From: an uncultured Lachnospiraceae bacterium
GTDB taxonomy: Bacteria; Bacillota; Clostridia; Lachnospirales; Lachnospiraceae
Assembly (NCBI GenBank): GCA_910584695.1
Contig: CAJUBR010000031.1
Span: 1-31,572, forward strand
DNA: 31,572 nucleotides
Direction: 5' to 3'
Position 1 is the first letter of the stretch, and each line of letters opens with the position of its first letter. Under the pieces are notes generated by a model, which was not told the DNA's origin, ran no database searches, and saw only the letters and a program-made list of their open reading frames with translations. A program made the position numbers and the translations under genes. This document shows positions 1 through 8,208 of this stretch, one piece after another.

Positions 1-1672
1 CAACCAGGGTGTTACCAGTCTTTACCAGTTCTGCACCTCCTTCATTAAACTTATTGGTACACGTATAAGTGAAAGAGGGTTCTTCCATTATCATTTCCAT
101 ACCACCATCATCTGATATCAAGGTAGCACTTAATACAATTTTATTATCTGCAGTCCGCTTGGCTTCAAAGGTAAACGGGGTGGTGTTTAAGGTATATTCC
201 CCATCATCCGGCACAGCGGTTTCTACAATCTGGTATTTTCCCGGACATTTAATGTCAAAGTACTGTCCTTTTCTGTTGATTACAACGTTACCACTATCTA
301 CTTTATTATCTTTTGCTTCTCCGCTTATTCCTGTCAACCGAAAAGTACATCCGGAAACAAAGTTTCCATACTCATCTACTTTGTTAACATTTACTTTTGC
401 ATCCTCAAAATCCGGCATATCATTATACACCTGAATTGCGAAGCATCCGGCGGTGCGGAAAGATGCATCATAGGTCAGGTTCTGCTTCCCATCCCCCGTC
501 TTTACATACCGGATAGAATCTGCACCCAGATAGTCAAATTTTACACTCATAATTACTGTAAGGGGATGCTCCTTGCTGTCTCCCTTACCTGTACCCGGTG
601 CCACCTTAACATTCAGGTTACCACTGGTATCTACCGATGCGGAACCGGCTACCGCATTTCCATCTTCATCATAAATCCCAGCTACAGATATGTCTGATGA
701 ATTTCCGCTGTATCCGCCTTTTGCGAAGTACCTCCATGAACTCCCCGGTAACTTAATCTGATCCGTACATACACCATCTGCATCTGGAACACCTAATTGA
801 ACCGGAACCTTTTTTATCTTCTGAATCATAGATTTTCTGGCAGATGCGGAAGTGGTTTCTGACTGATTAATCGGTGTCAGCAAATTTGAAAAGCTTCCCG
901 AACCGGATTTCCGTCCGGAATTTAAACTGGTCACATTCCATGCGTGATTTACATAGCTTGCCAGTTTCCCTGCCGTACCGGATCCCTGATTCCATATGAG
1001 TTCTTGGGCGGTTCCATAATTTTTCTTTCCACTCCAACTATTACCGTTGGATTTGTAGAAGTAATTCAATGCCACTGCTTTTTTAAAAGCAGATTTTCCG
1101 GAATAACCGTTCGTGATGTTACCGGAATATTTTCCGGAATACATGGTCATTCCTTTGTCCAGACAAAATATATAATGCTTACTGTTCCCTGTCTTCACGT
1201 ACCATATGGTTCCGCCGCTCCATGAACCGTCACTATATATCGTTCTGGAATCGGATGCCTCTAACTGCACGATTTGAGTTCGCTTTAATTCTTCCGGCTG
1301 TAATCCTCCTTCCTCTTTCTGCTCCTCTCCCGGCACTTCGGTATCTTCCGGTACCAGATCAGATTCTGTATCCGGAACACTTACAGTATTATCCGTTTCT
1401 GTTGTCGTGTCCTCTGTAGATTGTTCTGTTGTTTCTTCCTCCACCGGTATTTCCGCAGCCGGCTCGTCTGCAGCTTCCGTCACTTCTTCTGTCTTTTTTT
1501 CCTCCTCTGTTGTTACCTCTGTCTCTGCTTCTGTCTTATCTGCTTCCTCCTGCACGGCTTCCTGGCTGCTTTCCACTGCTGCCTCTTCTGCCTGTGCTGT
1601 TACAGGTACTATGCCTGCTAACATAATAACAGCCATTACTATGGCTGTCCATTTCTTAATCTTCCTTTTCAT
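1..1672 (-). CDS. Thioester / Cna-B domain surface protein, 3' part outside the window
   Basis: The reading frame is open from the ATG at 1672-1670 to the left edge, giving about 557 visible residues; the C-terminus is missing. The start follows a clear GGAG ribosome binding site. A signal peptide (MKRKIKKW, then a hydrophobic stretch ending VTAQAEE, about residues 1-28) leads into a Glu/Thr-rich low-complexity stalk to about residue 125. Next comes a region like Gram-positive thioester domains: a Cys in IFCLDKG (Cys170), a TQxA-like TAQELIW (221-227) and a late KQNL (Gln397) that could be the thioester partner. From about 420 a Cna-B/SpaA fold follows, with the hallmark KYQIVETAVP segment. 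Thioester domains of this kind bind host surfaces covalently, and Cna-B stalks usually end in a sortase motif, which cannot be checked here. The Cys/Gln assignment is inferred from motifs only. Confidence 0.8.
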   Translation of the reverse strand, partial: MKRKIKKWTAIVMAVIMLAGIVPVTAQAEEAAVESSQEAVQEEADKTEAETEVTTEEEKKTEEVTEAADEPAAEIPVEEETTEQSTEDTTTETDNTVSVPDTESDLVPEDTEVPGEEQKEEGGLQPEELKRTQIVQLEASDSRTIYSDGSWSGGTIWYVKTGNSKHYIFCLDKGMTMYSGKYSGNITNGYSGKSAFKKAVALNYFYKSNGNSWSGKKNYGTAQELIWNQGSGTAGKLASYVNHAWNVTSLNSGRKSGSGSFSNLLTPINQSETTSASARKSMIQKIKKVPVQLGVPDADGVCTDQIKLPGSSWRYFAKGGYSGNSSDISVAGIYDEDGNAVAGSASVDTSGNLNVKVAPGTGKGDSKEHPLTVIMSVKFDYLGADSIRYVKTGDGKQNLTYDASFRTAGCFAIQVYNDMPDFEDAKVNVNKVDEYGNFVSGCTFRLTGISGEAKDNKVDSGNVVINRKGQYFDIKCPGKYQIVETAVPDDGEYTLNTTPFTFEAKRTADNKIVLSATLISDDGGMEMIMEEPSFTYTCTNKFNEGGAELVKTGNTLV

Positions 1673-1738
1673 ATTTATCTCCTTGATTACTAGTTTTACT
1701 TTGTACCGGGTTAACCAGCATAATCCTCCTTTCTGCAT

Positions 1739-1764
1739 AAAAAAGAGCAGTATTTCTACTACTC
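1739..1764 (-). terminator. Second hairpin terminator or attenuator in the surface-protein leader
   Basis: Read on the minus strand, GAGTAGTA and TACTGCTC pair (8 bp with one G-U) around a GAAA tetraloop, and six T residues follow. It lies about 70 nt before the surface-protein start codon. It could be a back-up terminator for the CAP gene or an attenuator for the surface-protein gene. Confidence 0.6.
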
Positions 1765-1778
1765 CAAATCTATCTAAA

Positions 1779-1806
1779 AAGGACATACACTTACGCATAT
1801 GTCCTT
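1779..1806 (-). terminator. Terminator after the CAP-domain gene
   Basis: AAGGACATA and TATGTCCTT form a perfect 9-bp stem with a 10-nt loop. On the minus strand the stem runs into CCTTTTTAG, 31 nt after the CAP gene stop codon. T-rich sequence on the other side means it could also stop plus-strand transcription. Confidence 0.75.
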
Positions 1807-1837
1807 GTTGTTTTTTTATTCAATTATTAGTATAATG

Positions 1838-3196
1838 CTATTTTTTTATCTTTACTGATTTTTTCTGTCCTTTATTTTTGAACAGCTTCTTATACTTTGC
1901 TAACCGGCTTTTTGGAACTTTAACTACTGCGTTTTTATGAATTCCCTTTAATGCATTCTGTTCAACATTCGTTAATTTAGTAGATTTTACAGTAATCTTT
2001 TTCAGATTTTTACATCCACTAAAAGCATTCTTTCCAATCTTTTTCACATTGGAACCAACCGTAACACTGGTAACCTTCTGATTATCCTTAAAGGCATTCG
2101 CTGCAACTGATGTTACCTTATATGTCTTTCCCTGTATCTTAACCGTCTTCGGTATGGAGATTTTCTCTGTATTCCCTTTTCCGCTGCAAAAGCTTACGGT
2201 CTTATTCTTGGTACTTGTAACCTTGTACTGACTGCCATTGGATGATACCTTACTGCCATTTTGAATCGGCTTTTCTTTAATCTTAATCTCCTGTACTGCG
2301 GTAAGACTGCGGTCTGCTTTTAAAGTATACTGTATCTTAGCGGTTCCCTTCTTTAGTGCTTTGACTTTTCCATTGCTATAACTACAAAGTTTTGGTGTTA
2401 ATACCTTCACATCATACTGATCAGAAGAAAGCACAACCGTACAGATCTTTTTTTTATACTTATCGTAATAGTACGTATAAAAAGAACCTTTTGCTTCCTC
2501 TCCAATAAAGATTTCCTTCTTATCACTACATTTTAATGTAACTAACTTCGGGTTCACCTTTGCCGTAAATTTAGCAGTATAATCCTTTCTATTCCCTAAT
2601 GTCATCCTATCCCACTGTACTGGCTTATTGTTTTCCGGATGCTTATAATCAAACCCATCCTCGTGGTATACCTCTTCAACTGAAAATATCTGAACCCAAT
2701 AATACATCCCATTTACTTTTACACATCCATATCCGGCATAAGAATATGTCGAATCTATCATTGTTCTATAATGCCCAGATGAATTTACAAGAGAATGATT
2801 TGCCATGCTGGCTTTCCCTGTACCTGCACACAGATTTTCACCATTTAAAAATTTATTTGCTGAAACATTACTAGAACCATCCGGTCTTGTATGTGACCAG
2901 TAGACAGCCGTCTCAGCAGCTCTTTTCATTGCTACGTCCATCAGTTCATCTTTCGCTCGCAGTTCCGGTACTCCTGCCTTCCTCCGCTGTTCATTTACAA
3001 GAGCAATCATTTTATAGGCTTCTTCATAACAATAAGATACATCATAAGTTATCTTTACCGGATTGGAAGTATATCCATTATCAGATGGGGTTCTCCAACT
3101 TGCTCCATCCCAATAACGGTAAGTATCTGCTCTTGCATCCAGTTTTACTGTAAAGAGTAAAATTAGCATTGTTATAAATAATATTGATCTTTTCAT
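1838..3196 (-). CDS. Secreted CAP-domain protein with Ig-like region and BspA-type leucine-rich repeats
   Basis: 452 residues, ATG start behind a strong AGGAGGAG site. Residues 1-23 form a signal peptide (hydrophobic core ITMLILLFTV, ending ARA). Residues 60-172 match the CAP/SCP-like fold (PF00188 type): ALVNEQRRKAGVP, then His102, Glu120 in NGENLCAG, and GHYRTMI (His142), which are the usual cavity residues. Residues about 195-305 look like an Ig/Big-type region. Residues about 350-415 carry LRR_5 (BspA-like) motifs such as VTSVAANAF and VKKIGKNAFSGCKNLKKI. The Lys-rich tail has no LPxTG motif, so it is probably secreted or held by charge. It follows the helicase gene by only 21 bp and may be co-transcribed with it, although the functions look unrelated. 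The molecular role of bacterial CAP proteins is mostly unknown. Confidence 0.85.
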   Translation of the reverse strand: MKRSILFITMLILLFTVKLDARADTYRYWDGASWRTPSDNGYTSNPVKITYDVSYCYEEAYKMIALVNEQRRKAGVPELRAKDELMDVAMKRAAETAVYWSHTRPDGSSNVSANKFLNGENLCAGTGKASMANHSLVNSSGHYRTMIDSTYSYAGYGCVKVNGMYYWVQIFSVEEVYHEDGFDYKHPENNKPVQWDRMTLGNRKDYTAKFTAKVNPKLVTLKCSDKKEIFIGEEAKGSFYTYYYDKYKKKICTVVLSSDQYDVKVLTPKLCSYSNGKVKALKKGTAKIQYTLKADRSLTAVQEIKIKEKPIQNGSKVSSNGSQYKVTSTKNKTVSFCSGKGNTEKISIPKTVKIQGKTYKVTSVAANAFKDNQKVTSVTVGSNVKKIGKNAFSGCKNLKKITVKSTKLTNVEQNALKGIHKNAVVKVPKSRLAKYKKLFKNKGQKKSVKIKK

Positions 3197-3217
3197 AATA
3201 TTTCTCTCCTCCTGTTA

Positions 3218-6088
3218 TTATTTTTCTTCTAATTCTTCACACCTCTTTATCACATCCAGTGCATTCTCTATTTTTTCCCTTTCACCACTCTCATTTGTTT
3301 TTAAGCGTAAAAGATTAACATTATATTTTTTTAAAATAGAATCTTTTAACCGATCTCTGCGTAATTGCTTAGGTCTATTTTCATGGAATTCAAATCCATC
3401 CACCTCTATAACCAAAACACAATGCTTATCCATTTTATCATATATTACAAAATCTAATGAGGAATCATTGTCCACAAATTTCTTTTCCTTCTTAGATAAT
3501 AAGTCGTCTTGATATTCTATTTTATCTCCGGTAAATAATAGATTAAACAAATATATTTGCGGTTTAAAATCATACATATTATACTTTTCCTGCTGCAATA
3601 TTTCCAGTAAAAGAACCCGTATTATCTCTTCTGATTTTATTTTAGCTTTAGAATCCAATTTTTCCCCTAATGAAAGAAGCTTTTTGGAATATTCTTTATA
3701 AAGCAGATCAAATACAGATACTACTTTGCTTTCTACTATATATTTTTCTGGAGTATTATATTGAATATACTTAATCAATGCATTAATTTCTTTTCCGTTT
3801 TTAAAAAACAGGTCATGATGTGTATCTAAAATAAACTGTTTTTGTGCACGTGATACAGCAACGTTAATTAGATTTGGATTATCTACAAAATCTATGCCAC
3901 TGTGTCCTTGCCTGCTGTCATCCAACACTGTAGTCATTATAATAACTTCTTTTTCCCTTCCTTGATATTTATGCACTGTATCACATTCAAAATTTGGTCC
4001 CAGTTTTTTCGCAGCATTCTTAGCCTGCAGCTTATAAGGTGCAACAACTCCAACATCTGCTCCTTCCTTAATGCCTAATTTATTTACAATTTCTTCTATA
4101 ACCTCTATTTCCCTTGCATTATACGTTCCTTTCTCTGAACCTCGTGTCAATTTCCGCATATGATTTCCTTTAGCAGTCCTATATAAAATTAATGGTTCCA
4201 TTGTACCATCCACACTTGTACAAGGAATAAGCTTGCCATCATAATATCTTTGGTTACAGAATTCAATAATTTTAGGATGACACCGATAATGCTCCAGTAA
4301 GGTTGTAGATGGTAATTTTTCTTTGTACAAACTGCGTACTGAAGATATAATATTTTCCCTAAAATAATTATATTCTGATGGAATCGGATTATTTTCAAAC
4401 TGTTTCTCAATTCTTGTATTTACAATCTGCGGTAACTGTTTCTCATCCCCTACTATAATCACATTTCTACAACAGGAAAATGCCAAAATGCCCTTAATCA
4501 AATCAACCTGTGAAGATTCATCTATAATCACATAGTCCAACAAATAGTCTTTAGGAATTGACTTCCTAATGGACTGAGTAGAACTTAATACAATAGGATA
4601 CCTCTTGATAAATTCATCATACTTTAATTTGTAATTGTCTATATCAAAATCTGGTTTTCCTAAACTATTATGACTCAAATACAAATACTTCTTAAACAAA
4701 ACTTCTGACAGTTTCTGATATTCTTTTAACAGGTCATCAAACGAATTCTGTTCTAACCGATATTCCAGCATTGATATTTCATCCACAAGCTTCTTAACCT
4801 GTAATTTATAAAAATTCCTCTGCAATGTAATAAGAAGCTTTCGTTTTGATACATTCCTCTCTTTTATCCTATACTTGAAAATCCATTTCAATCGATATAT
4901 AAGTTTAGAAAATTTACCTGCCCCCTGAGCTGCAGCATTCTCTGCCAAAAATGTTAAGATTCTATCCGGTGTTTTAAAAAATGCCGGAAGTGGTATTTCT
5001 TCCTCTGAATTCATACTTCTGGAATAATATGCTTCAAAATGCTTCTGTTCCGTCTGCCATTTTAACAATTCCTGTTCTTTTATCTTTTTATCTCTATAAG
5101 CATGCTGCAGTTCATTTAAACGGGTAACTAAACGAGCATTTTCTCGAGAAAGTATATCCATCCCCTTTTTGCAATTCCAACCATTTAATAATGGCACCTC
5201 TGGCATATTTTCAAAAAAGCTCTTCTGATTTTCCCCTTTATTTCCTAAACTGCCAACTAAAAAACCATATCCTGCACTCTCAAGTTTTTTCTTCACGTTA
5301 TCTACAGCATCATTATTATTTGATACAACTGCAACACTTTTATGTTGAACAGCAACCAAATTCGCAAGTATATTCAAAATCGTCTGCGTCTTTCCTGTTC
5401 CAGGCGGTCCCTGAATGACAGAAACTGAATATGAGAGTGCATTTTCAAGTGCTGCTTTCTGACTTAAATTAAAATTAAACGGATATATGATATTGCTAAA
5501 ATTGATTGTCCTTTTCTTAATTGTCCCCTTTGTCAAATAACTATAAAGAATGCTGTCTGGATGAATATATGTAAGTTTCTTCAACTGATTAACTAAATCT
5601 TCCTTTATCGTCTTTTCATTTTCAGAATCTGAAGCATCTACATCTTTGCAAGCTATCCCTTTATAATAATTTAATATTTTTCTAACAGTTGGATTACTTA
5701 ACCCATTTTCCTGTATCTGCAGTCTGCCAGAATCCACAACCTCATAACATCCATCTTCATAAATGATCCTTGTCATGCTTCCTATCTTACTGTCAAATTT
5801 CAATAAACTTTTGATATTTCGAAGCAATTTCCCATCTAAAAAAACTTTCTCCTCTGTGATATCATATCTGATTGGATTCTTGATTTTTATAATATTCTGT
5901 GGAAATGGATGATAAGTAGTTTCATTACCACTAAATCGCATATCATATTTCTGACTTGTAGGATTGTACTGAATATAAACTATCGTATCTGTACTATCCT
6001 CTCCCTTAAAAAGCACCATATCTTCATAAATATTAAATATTAGAGATTTCCAATCACTTGGTTTCTTCTTTTGTTTGTATTTTTCCAT
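3218..6088 (-). CDS. SF1 helicase (AAA_11/AAA_12) fused to a DUF2726-like PD-(D/E)xK nuclease
   Basis: 956 residues. Superfamily 1 helicase motifs appear in order: Walker A GPPGTGKT (227-234), motif II DESSQ (523-527), motif III GDEKQLPQ (547-554), motif IV HYRCHP (600-605), motif V TVHKYQGREKEV (704-715) and motif VI NVAVSRAQK (742-750). This is the UPF1/Dna2-like branch. A helical insertion of about 200 residues (310-500) separates motifs Ia and II. The C-terminal region 820-935 has LDFVIYD (Asp879) and LVIEVDG (Glu895, Asp897), then FHENRP and a late LLRLK strand, which fits DUF2726-type PD-(D/E)xK nucleases. The N-terminal 200 residues are unassigned. A minus-strand promoter lies about 50 bp upstream. 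The gene looks more AT-rich than its neighbours, which suggests transfer. Defence or DNA repair is inferred from architecture; the specific system is not identified. Confidence 0.85.
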   Translation of the reverse strand: MEKYKQKKKPSDWKSLIFNIYEDMVLFKGEDSTDTIVYIQYNPTSQKYDMRFSGNETTYHPFPQNIIKIKNPIRYDITEEKVFLDGKLLRNIKSLLKFDSKIGSMTRIIYEDGCYEVVDSGRLQIQENGLSNPTVRKILNYYKGIACKDVDASDSENEKTIKEDLVNQLKKLTYIHPDSILYSYLTKGTIKKRTINFSNIIYPFNFNLSQKAALENALSYSVSVIQGPPGTGKTQTILNILANLVAVQHKSVAVVSNNNDAVDNVKKKLESAGYGFLVGSLGNKGENQKSFFENMPEVPLLNGWNCKKGMDILSRENARLVTRLNELQHAYRDKKIKEQELLKWQTEQKHFEAYYSRSMNSEEEIPLPAFFKTPDRILTFLAENAAAQGAGKFSKLIYRLKWIFKYRIKERNVSKRKLLITLQRNFYKLQVKKLVDEISMLEYRLEQNSFDDLLKEYQKLSEVLFKKYLYLSHNSLGKPDFDIDNYKLKYDEFIKRYPIVLSSTQSIRKSIPKDYLLDYVIIDESSQVDLIKGILAFSCCRNVIIVGDEKQLPQIVNTRIEKQFENNPIPSEYNYFRENIISSVRSLYKEKLPSTTLLEHYRCHPKIIEFCNQRYYDGKLIPCTSVDGTMEPLILYRTAKGNHMRKLTRGSEKGTYNAREIEVIEEIVNKLGIKEGADVGVVAPYKLQAKNAAKKLGPNFECDTVHKYQGREKEVIIMTTVLDDSRQGHSGIDFVDNPNLINVAVSRAQKQFILDTHHDLFFKNGKEINALIKYIQYNTPEKYIVESKVVSVFDLLYKEYSKKLLSLGEKLDSKAKIKSEEIIRVLLLEILQQEKYNMYDFKPQIYLFNLLFTGDKIEYQDDLLSKKEKKFVDNDSSLDFVIYDKMDKHCVLVIEVDGFEFHENRPKQLRRDRLKDSILKKYNVNLLRLKTNESGEREKIENALDVIKRCEELEEK

Positions 6089-6139
6089 TTTAGAATCCTT
6101 ATCAATATTGTAATATACTATAATTCACTTATTAATATC

Positions 6140-6167
6140 ATTATAGCACATTACATTTATATGTCAC
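6140..6167 (-). promoter_or_regulatory. Promoter of the helicase-nuclease gene
   Basis: On the minus strand GTGACA, a 16-bp spacer and a perfect TATAAT lie about 50 bp before the start codon. A second -10-like TATAGT lies just downstream. Confidence 0.55.
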
Positions 6168-6235
6168 CCCCTTCTATTATTTGTTAACTCTCCGTTGTCA
6201 TTCCTTATCTGTCACAAACTACATACCTGTTACAA

Positions 6236-6264
6236 AAATCCCGGAGGCTTTAGCTCCGGGATTT
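6236..6264 (-). terminator. Strong terminator after the BlaI-like operon
   Basis: AAATCCCGGAG and CTCCGGGATTT form an 11-bp perfect stem with a 7-nt loop. On the minus strand it ends in a run of five T residues, 33 nt after the 79-residue gene. Confidence 0.9.
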
Positions 6265-6297
6265 CACTCTCTTATACCAACTGACACAAATTCCTTT

Positions 6298-6537
6298 TTA
6301 ATCAATATCTTTTACAAACTCCCTGATGTCTGCCTGCTCCTGCTTTGATAACTTGCTTATGGGAGTCAGTCTGTCCAAGTTCAAAAGATCCGCTGCTGAA
6401 CAGCTACTGGCAGGAATAATCTCAAAATAAAGATTATCCAAGTGATCTCTGACTATCCGCTTCCCATTAAAATATGCTATTGATGCTAAAGTACTGTCAT
6501 GATAAACATTATATGGATTCCTTAGATCCGTTGTCAT
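6298..6537 (-). CDS. Hypothetical 79-residue protein downstream of BlaI-like regulator
   Basis: No family recognised. ATG with a GGGAGGAAG ribosome binding site, 18 bp after the BlaI-like gene and before a strong terminator, so the two form a bicistronic operon. The product is soluble: a probable beta-rich N-terminal half (IAYFNGKRIVRDH, LYFEIIPA) and a helical C-terminus (LSKQEQADIREFVKDI). The position is where blaR1/mecR1 or an effector gene would sit, but the product is far too small and lacks membrane segments. It could be a small effector or a partner of the repressor; nothing in the sequence decides. Confidence 0.65.
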   Translation of the reverse strand: MTTDLRNPYNVYHDSTLASIAYFNGKRIVRDHLDNLYFEIIPASSCSAADLLNLDRLTPISKLSKQEQADIREFVKDID

Positions 6538-6555
6538 CTTTACTTCCTCCCTTTT

Positions 6556-6876
6556 CTATAATTTTTCCAGATCACCTTTTAATTTATTCTTATTATTTTT
6601 ATATAAGAATGTATACACTTTCTTTAACTGTTCCTGATTATACAAGTTTTCATTAACCAATATTTTATAAGTATAAACTTTTCCATTACGATACAGCTTT
6701 AAATACTGCTTTTGTACCAGTTTTGCCATAAAGGTAGATACTGTCTGCGGTTTCCAGTCTTTTCCATAAGCACCGGTTACCTTTTCAACCACATCCGATA
6801 AAACAGGCTCTTTCTTTAAATCCCAGACTGCCTTCATTACAACTTCTTCTGCTTCCGTTAATTTTTCAATTTTCAT
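6556..6876 (-). CDS. BlaI/MecI/CopY-family transcriptional repressor
   Basis: 106 residues, close to the 120-130 usual for the family. The N-terminus KLTEAEEVVMKAVWDLKKEP matches the winged-helix start (LT.AE..VM..LW). The recognition helix lies near KPQTVSTFMAKLVQKQYL, and the wing is RNGKVYTYKIL. The C-terminal dimerisation helices are short. The start is ATG behind AAGGAG. There is no BlaR1/MecR1-like sensor protease nearby, so signalling must differ from beta-lactam regulation. Targets are unknown; the gene itself and the divergent gene at 6981 are the natural candidates. Confidence 0.85.
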   Translation of the reverse strand: MKIEKLTEAEEVVMKAVWDLKKEPVLSDVVEKVTGAYGKDWKPQTVSTFMAKLVQKQYLKLYRNGKVYTYKILVNENLYNQEQLKKVYTFLYKNNKNKLKGDLEKL

Positions 6877-6936
6877 ACTTTTAAATCTCCTTTTCTTTAA
6901 TAACTTTGTTAAAAAATATCTGTTTATTTGACTCCA

Positions 6937-6952
6937 ATCATTGTATAATGAT
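6937..6952 (+). promoter_or_regulatory. Promoter -10 with overlapping inverted repeat
   Basis: TATAAT at 6944-6949 lies 31 bp before the GTG start of the next gene, with a weak -35 candidate TGTTTA 17 bp upstream. The -10 is embedded in ATCATT-GTAT-AATGAT, a 6-bp inverted repeat that could be an operator. The repeat does not match the TACANNTGTA core of classic BlaI sites. Confidence 0.45.
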
Positions 6953-6980
6953 CTTATTACATATTTGGAGGTTAATGTTA

Positions 6981-7322
6981 GTGAATGAGTATGGTGTTCG
7001 ATGTTCTTACGAAGAAAAAATTCATTTTCCCTATAAAGAATATCCTTATATAGACTTCGATGGTACTTTCATCGTCACTCTTATGGATAAATCCTGGCCG
7101 TTAAAAAATAACGGTACATATCTTATATGTGCATTTCAAACAGATAACAATATACAATTTCGATTCCATATATGGAGAAAACCCGGAATTGAATATTATA
7201 TGCCTGATAATACAGAAATTGATTTTAAAAAAGTTCCATTATATACGACATGGAAATGTACCTTTACTCGTACAAAAAACAATAATATCCGTCTTAAAAC
7301 TGCTACAAAAATTAGGAATTAG
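6981..7322 (+). CDS. Hypothetical 113-residue protein, divergent from the BlaI-like gene
   Basis: No family recognised. The GTG at 6981 is preferred because GGAGG lies 9 nt upstream; the in-frame ATG at 6975 is only 3 nt from that site. The protein looks beta-rich and aromatic (FPYKEYPYIDFDGTF, IQFRFHIWRKPGIEYY), with a basic C-terminal tail (TRTKNNNIRLKTATK). It has no signal peptide or membrane segment. Its 3' end overlaps the stop of the convergent gene at 7312 by 11 bp, so read-through from either side would be antisense to the other. Confidence 0.6.
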   Translation: MNEYGVRCSYEEKIHFPYKEYPYIDFDGTFIVTLMDKSWPLKNNGTYLICAFQTDNNIQFRFHIWRKPGIEYYMPDNTEIDFKKVPLYTTWKCTFTRTKNNNIRLKTATKIRN

Positions 7323-7935
7323 TATCTTGTAATATATTTTTAACTAATTGCCACCAGTCCGATTCTTTCGGACTGTCTACTGGTTCAAAAAAATCCCCAA
7401 TATTTTCATAAAATTCTCCAGTCTTACCTTTTTGTCCAATATAAAGATCCAACTCTTCATTTTCTGAATAATGAAAACCATATTTTTGATACCATTTGTT
7501 AAGAAATGCCCGCCTCGTCTTATCGGATGCAAATCTGAAATAATATATTTCTATTATTTCTTCTTTAACAAATTTCTCATATATTCTTGCCATATAATAC
7601 TTTTCTTCTGTTTCTTCATCCGGTTTTTCTTCAATCCAGAATCTCTCTAACCAACTATCATAACAACCATCCTCATTATGCTGCTTATAATATCCTAGCC
7701 ATTGCTCCACCGTAAATTTCATATTACGAAGTATATTGTCCATTTCAGCCTGAATCTGTTTGTGGTTCTCATTTTGTAATGACTTTAATACACTCCCAAG
7801 CTCCCTGACGACTCTGCCCTTAAAATGATTCCAGTTTGCTGCATGACAGTAAGGATCAATGTTATCTTTTATACAATCCTGCAATTCCTTCTCAAAATTC
7901 GTTCTTATCTGATTAAGCGGTTCTTCCCACATCAT
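7312..7935 (-). CDS. Hypothetical 207-residue protein, last gene of the parAB operon
   Basis: No family recognised. An acidic, mostly helical soluble protein rich in aromatic residues (WLGYYKQHNEDG, WLERFWIEEKPDEE). It begins ATGATG, overlapping the TGA of the preceding gene by 4 bp, so translation is probably coupled. The segment RFASDKTRRAFLNKWYQKYGF and the Trp-rich C-terminus are conspicuous but not diagnostic. Membership of an operon with parA/parB suggests a role linked to the mobile or partition module; function unknown. Confidence 0.65.
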   Translation of the reverse strand: MMWEEPLNQIRTNFEKELQDCIKDNIDPYCHAANWNHFKGRVVRELGSVLKSLQNENHKQIQAEMDNILRNMKFTVEQWLGYYKQHNEDGCYDSWLERFWIEEKPDEETEEKYYMARIYEKFVKEEIIEIYYFRFASDKTRRAFLNKWYQKYGFHYSENEELDLYIGQKGKTGEFYENIGDFFEPVDSPKESDWWQLVKNILQDTNS

Positions 7936-8192
7936 TCACCTAACACCTTATATCCCTTCCTGTCAGAAATACGAACCAAATATCTTTTATTGATTTTCAT
8001 TTCTTTTGCCAGATTTCTTTTTACTGTTTCCGTTATCTGTCCCTTCCTCTTCTTTAATTTTAAAGGCTCTTCTGAACTTATTTTATATTTCATAAACACT
8101 GGTATGGAATTACCTGCTTTATTACGTCCCCATCCTGCTTTTTTCGATACTTTGAAATAAAATGCTACTGTTCTATGATCTGTTCTTATCAT
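7932..8192 (-). CDS. Hypothetical 86-residue basic protein in the parAB operon
   Basis: No family recognised. Very Lys/Arg-rich, with SKKAGWGRNKAG, KLKKRKGQITETVKRNLAKEM and YLVRISDRKGYK. Such composition is compatible with nucleic-acid binding, but no fold can be named. The start ATG has a GAGGGGTG site 16 bp after the preceding gene, and the stop overlaps the start of the next gene (ATGA type). Confidence 0.6.
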   Translation of the reverse strand: MIRTDHRTVAFYFKVSKKAGWGRNKAGNSIPVFMKYKISSEEPLKLKKRKGQITETVKRNLAKEMKINKRYLVRISDRKGYKVLGE

Positions 8193-8208
8193 TCATCTCA
8201 CCCCTCTA

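Noticed and set aside
944..1835. Several plus-strand open frames opposite the surface-protein gene
   Set aside because: They are rich in Ser/Val/Phe repeats caused by the antisense of a Glu/Thr-rich coding region and lack ribosome binding sites.
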